Program-made: the position numbers and the translations under genes
NCBI GenBank assembly: GCA_016712225.1
Contig: JADJRL010000003.1
Coordinates: 4,539,501 to 4,603,500, forward strand
Direction of reading: 5' to 3'
Source of the DNA: Candidatus Defluviibacterium haderslevense
GTDB taxonomy: Bacteria; Bacteroidota; Bacteroidia; Chitinophagales; Saprospiraceae
DNA length: 64,000 nucleotides
Shown: positions 35,779 to 42,966 of the stretch, piece after piece
Layout: each line of letters begins with the position of its first letter
How positions within the stretch are numbered: the stretch's first letter is position 1
The notes under the pieces: generated by a model
The model's database searches: none
What the model was told of the DNA's origin: nothing
The model's input: the letters and a program-made list of their open reading frames with translations, nothing else

Positions 35779-37394
35779 TTTTTCCAAGGTGAAAACATTC
35801 GGTAAATAGGATGCAGCCATTGTGGTTGCTCCGCCCAAACAACTTCTTCTAACTCGTTGCACAAAGTTTCTACTTCCATTTGAGTTAATACATTTTCAGC
35901 AGCTGGTAAATAATCATACTCAATTGCCCAATCTTCGTTTGGAAATAATTTCTTGTCTATCAAACCAACTTGCGTATGCTTTGCAAAATAGAATGGAAAC
36001 ACATCAATTGAATCAATCAAACTAGAATTATTCAAACAAAATTCAATTGTATTCATAGCTTCTTCCACACCAGTGCCGGGGTAGCCAAACAAAGTAAATA
36101 AATGAGTTTTTATTCCCTTGTCCGCAAAAGCTTTCAATAGTTCAATTGCTTTATCTGAATCAGATTTATTCAGTAAATCTCTTTTTGTGGAATTGATTAA
36201 CTCCAATCCGATATAAACTTTTTTCAGCCCTGCGGCAGAAACCAATTTTAAAAATTTACTATCCATCCAAAAGTTATCCAACCTTGCATAACCTTCAAAA
36301 CTACATTCAACTCTTTGTTTTATTATGTCATCTGATAATTTTCTCAATATAGTAGGATGAAGTGCTTCGTCAACAAATTTAAAGTTTCTAATTCCTGTTG
36401 TTGCAATACCATTTTGGATATCGGTAAAAACATTAATCGGTTTGTCATTTCCCAAAAAGCCATTGTTCCCGTAAGCATAAGGGATTGCACAAAATGTGCA
36501 TTTTCCATAGTAGCACCCTCTTGAACCTAATATTGGTAAGTATTGATTTCCCCAATATTTTTCATTCTCAATTCCATTGTAAGAAGGTCTGCCAAATTCA
36601 GTTGGTTTGAGATATTCAATTCTGTTTTTTTGAATTCCATTTTTGTCTTTCCAAATCAAATTAGGAATAGAAGATAGCGAACTATTGCTTTCATGTGCAG
36701 CCACATATTCAGCAATACATTTCTCTCCTTGAAATAAAACGGCTGCATCTATCAATTCAAAAATCCATTTCTTAATAAAATCATCACCTAATCGAGTTAT
36801 CATATTTCCGCCGACAATTATTTTACCTAAGTAGCCAGCGTTTCTTAAAACCCGAATAGCAATTAGCGAAGTCAGTAATTGCGAAGGGACTATAATTGAA
36901 AAACCAATAATAGGAATATCTTCCGCTTGAATTTTTTTCAATAACGTATCTAAATACATTTCGTCAAATGGAGATTTCAGAAAAGAAAACTCTCTAATGG
37001 ACTCTGATGATTTTAGATTGCATCCAGTAAAATTAAACCCGGACTGAATATCCCAAATTGCATTGTAGGGAGAAACAATTTCAGTTATTCTATCTTCAGA
37101 CCTGTAATAAAGTTCACTATAAGTTTCAAGATTGAAAGATGCTCCAACCTTGTTTACTTCTGCTGCCGTAATTGAAAATCTATTGCGGTGGCTAAATTCA
37201 ATATTGAGATCTAAAACAGAAACATTCAAACCACTGTTTTCAAGAAAACCTTTCAGTAACGGCAAAGAAAAATAGATTCCGCCTGGAAGGTAAGTCCATC
37301 CTGGCGGTTGAATAAGCAAAGTGCTTGTAAAAGAGCACTTAGATTCCTTTGCCACTTTTGGGTTTCCTTGTTGAAGATGCTTTTTTCGTTTCAA
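35775..37394 (-). CDS. B12-binding-domain-type radical SAM protein
   Basis: A 539-residue enzyme. Residues about 25-230 form a Rossmann-like region of the B12-binding type (LLIQPPGWTYLPGG, IIGFSIIVPSQLL, KIIVGGN, AAVLFQGEKCIAEY). The 4Fe-4S motif is C294-x4-C299-x2-C302 in GCYYGKCTFC, then FVDEALHP and GLKKVYIGLELIN. This resembles peptide-maturation radical SAM proteins, but B12 dependence is not shown by a DxHxxG motif. The frame opens with TTG; GTG at 37355 is an alternative. A 43-residue Lys-rich ORF overlaps its start. The substrate is unknown. Confidence 0.82.
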   Translation of the reverse strand: MKRKKHLQQGNPKVAKESKCSFTSTLLIQPPGWTYLPGGIYFSLPLLKGFLENSGLNVSVLDLNIEFSHRNRFSITAAEVNKVGASFNLETYSELYYRSEDRITEIVSPYNAIWDIQSGFNFTGCNLKSSESIREFSFLKSPFDEMYLDTLLKKIQAEDIPIIGFSIIVPSQLLTSLIAIRVLRNAGYLGKIIVGGNMITRLGDDFIKKWIFELIDAAVLFQGEKCIAEYVAAHESNSSLSSIPNLIWKDKNGIQKNRIEYLKPTEFGRPSYNGIENEKYWGNQYLPILGSRGCYYGKCTFCAIPYAYGNNGFLGNDKPINVFTDIQNGIATTGIRNFKFVDEALHPTILRKLSDDIIKQRVECSFEGYARLDNFWMDSKFLKLVSAAGLKKVYIGLELINSTKRDLLNKSDSDKAIELLKAFADKGIKTHLFTLFGYPGTGVEEAMNTIEFCLNNSSLIDSIDVFPFYFAKHTQVGLIDKKLFPNEDWAIEYDYLPAAENVLTQMEVETLCNELEEVVWAEQPQWLHPIYRMFSPWKN

Positions 37395-37470
37395 TTTTTT
37401 TAAATCGTTCTTTTACTTTTGTTTTAATCTCTTCAGATTTTTTTGATTTTTTTGATATCATGTCGAACAT
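37339..37470 (-). CDS. 43-residue Lys-rich small ORF, candidate peptide
   Basis: An ATG at 37470 opens a 43-codon frame with MFDMISKKSKKSEE at the start, KVKERFKK in the middle and ending RKPKSGKGI. It begins 13 bp after the stop of the membrane-protein gene and overlaps the radical SAM start by 56 bp in another frame. Placement fits a translated gene. It could be a substrate peptide of the radical SAM enzyme, a leader peptide, or only a basic stretch. There is no Cys-rich or Gly-Gly motif, so the RiPP idea is weak. Confidence 0.45.
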   Translation of the reverse strand: MFDMISKKSKKSEEIKTKVKERFKKIETKKASSTRKPKSGKGI

Positions 37471-37483
37471 ACTTTTTTGACTT

Positions 37484-39622
37484 TTATTTATAATTATTTA
37501 TTGGGTAAATGCTGATTCCTAAGTTTTCATCTTTTAGTATTCCATCTTCATTGGGCGTTTTGGCAGTCAAGAATACTTTGTCAAGATTTTTGCAAATGTT
37601 ACTCCATTTATCAATGTCTTCTTTCTTATGGTGAATTTCAATATGAGCAAAGTCAAAGGACTTGTCCATAACCGTTTTGAAACAAAACAGCCACTCTTTA
37701 CTTTTTGTTTCCCTAATAGCAAAGTAGTCCAATGTTTTATCGGTCTTTGAATCCCATAAAATATCCGCAAAGATATTTAGTTTGGTAGTATCAGAAGAAG
37801 CACCTGTAGGTATTTTAAGTTCAATAACCTTGCAAGAATTATTGAAATGAAGATTATCCAATACATCAGACAATGCTTTATTGGTATATCCCAATTTGGC
37901 ATCAGTTGAATTGAATTTGGGAAAGGATTCCTTTGTGCCAAAAATTATCTCATCATCATTATGTGAAGCATTTGTTGAATAGTAATACTCATCTTTTAGT
38001 TGTTCTTGAAAAAACTCTTTCTTTAAGTCAATACACTCTTCGCCTAATTCTTTTTTCAAGAAATCATCATCTGAACCATTAGGGTCAATGGCTAAGAAAT
38101 GCCTGTTAATTTTTAACTCTTTATTTTTTGAAAGTATGCAACTTACAATGAATTGATTCCAGTCCTCGTTTCTTTTTGTTCCATTTTCATCATAGTTAAG
38201 AAATCGTTTTGGGGGTAATACAATTACAGTGTAAACTTCGTAATCTTCTTTAAACTTTTTTAGAAAACTTTCATTCTGTAAAATTGGTTGAAAGGTTTCT
38301 TTAAGAATTTTCCCAAAGAACTGAAACTTGGTAATTATTGAAGAGTTTTGATTGAGTTCTTCAGAAGAAACTTTGAAGTATTGATTGAGTGAACTAATAA
38401 TCCATAGGTTAATCAAATCGTTTTCTTTTACTTGATTTGTAATGACTAAAAACTGCTCAGAAATAGTTTCAGTAAAACTTTTGAAAACAGAGTCTAAAGG
38501 GTGTTTTTCATTGATATTTTCAGAAACTTTATCCCGAAGTTTTTTCAATGCAGACCTAATACTGCTTGTTCCTACTAAGTATTCAGCATTAGTTGCAACT
38601 TGACTAAAATCCCTTTTTGAGTTTTTGATAATTTCATTTAACGATTTCATCTCATCTCTCCCTTGAACATACTGTTCTCTCAACTGTAGGAGTTCACTAA
38701 TTACATTCGTAGCAATGTAGGACACAACTGCAATTAGTAACACACGAAAGAAATCAGAAGTAAAGTCTTGAAAGAGTTTATTATCAATTGAGCCACCTAA
38801 AAGCATTTGATATTCCTTCTTCACATATAAAGTGCAAACACCAATTATCAATGACCAAAGCCAAATATTTCTTAGCGAAAACGGAACTGTAGTAATTACT
38901 TTATCAATTACAAAAAAACGCTTTTCTTGTGATGATAGGTAAATCGCAAAATAGCGAATGCTTTCTTCTTTGTCACTCTTACGATTTGAATATCTAAAGA
39001 ATTTTTCAATCTGCTCCTTTTTTTCCATGTTGTCGTCCCCGGGGTTTTGAGAAATAAAATCGGACTTGATTTTGGCAAAGTCAATTTTTCGCTTTGAATA
39101 AAATGCGTCTATGAAACTGTCTCTTCTTTTAAGAATAAAGAAAACGACAAATCCTATCATAATTAGAATAGGGACAATGGCACTTAAAATTGAAATCAAA
39201 ATTGAAAAGTTCTGATTACGCATAACGAAAAAGATACCAATAGAAAACCCTGTTGCAATAATAAATGTAAGTAGAAACCAAAAAGTAAAAAGCAACTCCC
39301 TTAGAACTCTATGACCTAGAATAAGTTTTAAAATTGAAGTGAATATTATATAAGAAAAAAATGGAACAACTGACCAAGCAGGGTGAATATTCAATTCGCT
39401 TGAAAGGACAAAAATCACAGTTGAAAAAACAATCAAAATGACCAGTGAATCTGTTGTTGATTGAACAATTTCACGGGCTGCTTTTTTTCCAATTCCGTTG
39501 TTTTGATAATTAGATTCAATTAATGGGATTGAAACAGGGGGATATAAAAGCTGTTCAATGATTTCAACTTTATCTTTGAATGCTTCAAAACTATCAGTGT
39601 CTTTCTTACAATAAAATCGCAT
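37484..39622 (-). CDS. Large multi-pass membrane protein, unknown
   Basis: A 712-residue protein I do not recognise. After a soluble N terminus it has about four or five membrane helices (LVILIVFSTVIFVLSS, FTFWFLLTFIIATGF, ILSAIVPILIMIGFVVFFIL), a cytoplasmic loop, two more helices (IWLWSLIIGVCTLYV, FFRVLLIAVVSYIATNVI), a coiled-coil-like stretch and about 350 soluble residues with beta segments such as YEVYTVIVLPPKRFL. Its ATG overlaps the livK stop by 1 bp, a sign of translational coupling. A sensor or partner of the transporter is the likely role. Confidence 0.7.
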   Translation of the reverse strand: MRFYCKKDTDSFEAFKDKVEIIEQLLYPPVSIPLIESNYQNNGIGKKAAREIVQSTTDSLVILIVFSTVIFVLSSELNIHPAWSVVPFFSYIIFTSILKLILGHRVLRELLFTFWFLLTFIIATGFSIGIFFVMRNQNFSILISILSAIVPILIMIGFVVFFILKRRDSFIDAFYSKRKIDFAKIKSDFISQNPGDDNMEKKEQIEKFFRYSNRKSDKEESIRYFAIYLSSQEKRFFVIDKVITTVPFSLRNIWLWSLIIGVCTLYVKKEYQMLLGGSIDNKLFQDFTSDFFRVLLIAVVSYIATNVISELLQLREQYVQGRDEMKSLNEIIKNSKRDFSQVATNAEYLVGTSSIRSALKKLRDKVSENINEKHPLDSVFKSFTETISEQFLVITNQVKENDLINLWIISSLNQYFKVSSEELNQNSSIITKFQFFGKILKETFQPILQNESFLKKFKEDYEVYTVIVLPPKRFLNYDENGTKRNEDWNQFIVSCILSKNKELKINRHFLAIDPNGSDDDFLKKELGEECIDLKKEFFQEQLKDEYYYSTNASHNDDEIIFGTKESFPKFNSTDAKLGYTNKALSDVLDNLHFNNSCKVIELKIPTGASSDTTKLNIFADILWDSKTDKTLDYFAIRETKSKEWLFCFKTVMDKSFDFAHIEIHHKKEDIDKWSNICKNLDKVFLTAKTPNEDGILKDENLGISIYPINNYK

Positions 39623-40758
39623 TATTTATAAAGTTTAAATTTTCCGTTTAATGCTTGATAAACATAGAATGATTTATTTACTTCTCCATTTTTGTCAAAG
39701 GTTGTTATTCCTGTAATGCCTTTATATCCTTTATCTCCAGTCATTGCATACAAGTATGATTTAATTTTTTCAGCATCCATTCTGTTTGCTTTAATTGCCA
39801 TGGCTACAATATTTGTAACCTCATAATAGTATGCAGCATACACATCAGGTTCTTTGTTGTACTTCTTTTTGAAATTTTCATTGAAGGAATTTATCATGTC
39901 GTCAGATACTCCATAACCCAAAGCCAAAGTTGTGTAGAATGTTCCTTCTGCTGCATCCCCTGCAATCTTCAATAAATCTTCAACCATCGCCCCATCGCAA
40001 CTTATGAATTTAACAATCAATCCTAATTCTTTCGCTTGCTTTAAAAGCAAGCCAGATTCAGCAACATGCAATGGAAAGAAAACAACATCGGGATTGGTTG
40101 CTTTGATTTTCACAATCTGCGTTTTCAAATCTTTAATTCCAATGTCAACACCTTCGCTAATTGTTATTTCCCCACCAAGTTCTTTGTATTTATTTTCAAA
40201 AGCAGTTTTTAAAGTTATGCCGTAATCATTGTTCTGAAAAATAATTGCTGCCTTCTTTGATTGCAATTTGTTATGGCAAAATGCAGCAACATCACTTCCT
40301 TGTTTTGAATTTGGAGGTGTAATTCTAAAAACATAATCTCCTGCATCTGCAATGCCGTCAGCCGTTGCACTTGCACCAATCATGACAACTTTGTTTTTAT
40401 TTACAATTGGTGCAACAGCCAAAGTAACTGATGAACCAAACGGACCAATTATCAAAGGAACTTTATCAGCACTCACTAATTTGTTTATGGCATTAACTCC
40501 ATCAGTTGCATTGATTTTATCATCTTCAAAAATCACTTTGAATGGCTTGTCAAGAAGTTTTTTGTTGTTGATTTCTTCAACGGCAAGTTCAACGCCTTCT
40601 TTTGTTGACTTACCATAATTCGCACCCTCACCAGTCAGGGGAGTGCTGCAACCAATTACATATTGGTTTGCGCCGGTTTTGCCTTGGTTACATGAATTGC
40701 ATCCTATAAGAGCATTTACAATTATTGAAAGTGCTATTAAAATTTTTATGTTTCTCAT
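39622..40758 (-). CDS. livK: LivK-like periplasmic binding lipoprotein
   Basis: A 378-residue ABC solute-binding protein. The signal ends at LIGCNSC with a lipobox Cys. The mature part opens with VIGCSTPLTGEGANYGKSTKEG, typical of the LivK/amide-binding family, and NKLVSADKVPLIIGPFGSS and RITPPNSKQGSD support it. It should deliver ligand to LivH/LivM. It is followed with 1-bp overlap by the unknown membrane protein gene. Ligand could be a branched-chain amino acid, urea, short amide or peptide. Confidence 0.9.
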   Translation of the reverse strand: MRNIKILIALSIIVNALIGCNSCNQGKTGANQYVIGCSTPLTGEGANYGKSTKEGVELAVEEINNKKLLDKPFKVIFEDDKINATDGVNAINKLVSADKVPLIIGPFGSSVTLAVAPIVNKNKVVMIGASATADGIADAGDYVFRITPPNSKQGSDVAAFCHNKLQSKKAAIIFQNNDYGITLKTAFENKYKELGGEITISEGVDIGIKDLKTQIVKIKATNPDVVFFPLHVAESGLLLKQAKELGLIVKFISCDGAMVEDLLKIAGDAAEGTFYTTLALGYGVSDDMINSFNENFKKKYNKEPDVYAAYYYEVTNIVAMAIKANRMDAEKIKSYLYAMTGDKGYKGITGITTFDKNGEVNKSFYVYQALNGKFKLYK

Positions 40759-40773
40759 TTTGAATGAATTTTT

Positions 40774-41475
40774 TTAAACAAATACTGAATTTAATTCTTT
40801 GATGTCAAAGTTTGCTTTCACTTCTGATTCTCTAAAAACCTTGCCAAGTTTTAAACCAATAATTCGGTTTGCAATCGGTACACATTCTTTAACACGGTGT
40901 TCTACTATCAGCAAAGTGATTCCATTTGCATGGTTTAACTCTCTCAAATTTTCAGAAACGAAGGTAATATTTTGAGGTGACAACCCAGTGAAAGGTTCGT
41001 CAACCAAAATCATTTTCGGTTCGTGTAATATCGCCATTGCCAAAGTGAGCAATTGGCGTTCGCCACCGCTAAGTTTCATTGGTGTTCGGTGCAAATGTGG
41101 CTCAAGAGTTATGAAAATTGAAAGTGCATTTTCTATTCGTTGCTGTAAAATTTGTTGATTAAGTGTTAAACCAGCCATTTCCAAATTCTCTTTCACGGTT
41201 AGGTCTTCAAATAAATTATTCTTCTGGGGTATGTATAGAATACCTTTTTTCAAAAGTGCTGAGGTTGGTTTGCCTGTAATATTATCTCCGTCAAAAATTA
41301 TTTGTCCGTTGTTCCATTGTGGCAACATTCCGTAAATGGCTTTGAGTAAAGTAGATTTTCCGCTTCCGTTGCTTCCTGCAATCAAAACAATTTCGCCTTG
41401 CTTCACTTCAAATGAAACATCAAAAAGCACTTGCTTTTTACCGTAACCGGTTGTTATGTTTTCTACTTTCAGCAT
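40774..41475 (-). CDS. livF: LivF-like ABC ATPase
   Basis: A 233-residue ABC ATPase. Walker A is GSNGSGKST, the signature is LSGGERQ, Walker B is MILVDEP, and the H-loop is IVEHR. It is of LivF type, one of the two cytoplasmic ATPases of the importer. The livG gene lies 7 bp upstream and livK 15 bp downstream. The genes are co-directional and compact, so one operon is likely. Confidence 0.92.
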   Translation of the reverse strand: MLKVENITTGYGKKQVLFDVSFEVKQGEIVLIAGSNGSGKSTLLKAIYGMLPQWNNGQIIFDGDNITGKPTSALLKKGILYIPQKNNLFEDLTVKENLEMAGLTLNQQILQQRIENALSIFITLEPHLHRTPMKLSGGERQLLTLAMAILHEPKMILVDEPFTGLSPQNITFVSENLRELNHANGITLLIVEHRVKECVPIANRIIGLKLGKVFRESEVKANFDIKELNSVFV

Positions 41476-41482
41476 TTTGTTT

Positions 41483-42232
41483 TCAGATGTATGCCTCCAT
41501 TACCTGTTTGTCTTTTCTAAGCGTTTCCATATTCTCAAAGGTGGAGATTTCTCCATCGTGTAAAAAGAAAATTTTGTCGGCAACATCGGCAATAAAATCA
41601 GTGTTGTGTTCAATAAGTAAAATGGTTTTGCCTTGTTCTTTCAATTGTTTAATAAGCATTGCAATCTTGTTGCGATACTCGGGTTGTATGCCTGCCACTG
41701 CTTCGTCAAGCAACAACAGGTTTGCACCGTTTGCCACACAACAAGCAAGTGAAAGAAGTTTTTGTTGTCCGTAAGAAATTTCAGCCGCCAAAGAATTTAT
41801 CACATCACTTAGAAAAAACTGTTCAACAATTTCATTTGCCTTTTTCTCCTGTGCTGCGTTTGTGATACGGTGAAAATTTTCAGGCAACATTGCAGTGAGC
41901 CAATTGTCAGTTGGGTTTTGCTGCATTGCCAATACGATATTTTCTTTCACCGATAGTTTATTAATCAATCGCAAATCCTGGAAGGTTCTGCCAATGCCTT
42001 GGCGGTTTATTTTGTAGGGCTTTTGGTAAGTGAGATTTATTTCTCCGAAAAAAATCTCACCGCTTTGCGGTTTTATGAAACCTGAAATGAGATTGAACAA
42101 AGTTGTCTTCCCTGCCCCATTGCTTCCCATCAAAGCATAAATCTTTTGCTCCTCTAAAGACAATGAGATGTCTTTGAGAATTCGCTTTCCAGGTGAATGC
42201 GAGAAGCTAATATGTTTTAATTGAAGATTCAT
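41483..42232 (-). CDS. livG: LivG-like ABC ATPase
   Basis: A 249-residue ABC ATPase, the LivG partner. Walker A is GSNGAGKTT, the signature region is ISYGQQKLLSLA, Walker B is LLLLDEAVAGI and the H-loop LLIEHN. TFQDLRLIN matches LivG. It is the first gene of the transporter locus, with 450 bp of upstream non-coding DNA that should hold the promoter. Confidence 0.92.
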   Translation of the reverse strand: MNLQLKHISFSHSPGKRILKDISLSLEEQKIYALMGSNGAGKTTLFNLISGFIKPQSGEIFFGEINLTYQKPYKINRQGIGRTFQDLRLINKLSVKENIVLAMQQNPTDNWLTAMLPENFHRITNAAQEKKANEIVEQFFLSDVINSLAAEISYGQQKLLSLACCVANGANLLLLDEAVAGIQPEYRNKIAMLIKQLKEQGKTILLIEHNTDFIADVADKIFFLHDGEISTFENMETLRKDKQVMEAYI

Positions 42233-42684
42233 TTATAATCTACAAATATAAGTTGTTACCTGATATTTCTTCTACCTTTAAAGTTATCTATTAGAAATTA
42301 ATGGCAAATTCATTCTATTAATTTTGAATTGAGTTCATGTTGATCATTGGTAATTATTGCCAAATATTTAACTATACATTGTACAAAAAGCAATATATTA
42401 TTGTGTAAAAATAAGGTATTTAAAATTTTACCTCTTAGTTAAAACGTTAATTTGGTTGGTTTATTATGGTCAGTAAGGTCATTTTTTATTTAACTGACCT
42501 AAATTTTCGAATAGTAAAAAGTGCTTCAAATCATGGTTTTCAGTTTTACTGGACGGGATTTTCAACAAAAAAATCAATCTCAGAACTTCATTTAACTCAA
42601 ATCCTTTCTGTTGTTATCATGACTGTCTAAAACACAACAGACTTTGGCTAAATTCTAAAAATGATTATATTGTGATAACTTTAA
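42233..42684. promoter_or_regulatory. Upstream region of the liv locus
   Basis: No gene is seen in 452 bp. GGTCAGT (about 42469) and ACTGACC (about 42499) form a weak dyad with a wide loop, a possible operator or terminator of the restriction operon that ends at 42685. No -33/-7 pair could be fixed with confidence. Confidence 0.4.
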
Positions 42685-42951
42685 CTATTGTATAACTTGT
42701 CTTATCAGGCTCATAATATATTCCAAGTCTCTATCATCTTCAACTTGTACTTGATAATCGCCTTTGCCAAAATGACCAATTTTAGAAACATCTCTGGCTA
42801 GATGTTTTGAGTTGTCCAATTGACCTATCTTTTTGCTAATGTTGAGATTTAGTTTCCTCTTTTGAATTTCGATGATTGAAGTAAAATTTTGAATAGTTTT
42901 TTGACAACTTTGTAGTTCAGATTCAAGCTTATGAAGCTTCCAAATATCCAT
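42685..42951 (-). CDS. Small protein at the end of the restriction operon
   Basis: An 88-residue protein with a coiled-coil first half (LHKLESELQSCQKTIQNF) and a C-terminal part GKGDYQVQVEDDRDLEYIMS followed by LIRQ, which resembles the C-terminal segment of DUF5655-like domains. It starts 15 bp after hsdR and is the last gene of the type I operon. Small genes of this sort can encode regulators or extra subunits of the complex. Similarity is weak and the role is unknown. Confidence 0.5.
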   Translation of the reverse strand: MDIWKLHKLESELQSCQKTIQNFTSIIEIQKRKLNLNISKKIGQLDNSKHLARDVSKIGHFGKGDYQVQVEDDRDLEYIMSLIRQVIQ

Positions 42952-42966
42952 TAAATTGTGCGATAG

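Noticed and set aside
42685..42951. Antitoxin of a toxin-antitoxin pair
   Set aside because: No toxin gene is adjacent; the gene is spaced as the last member of the restriction operon.
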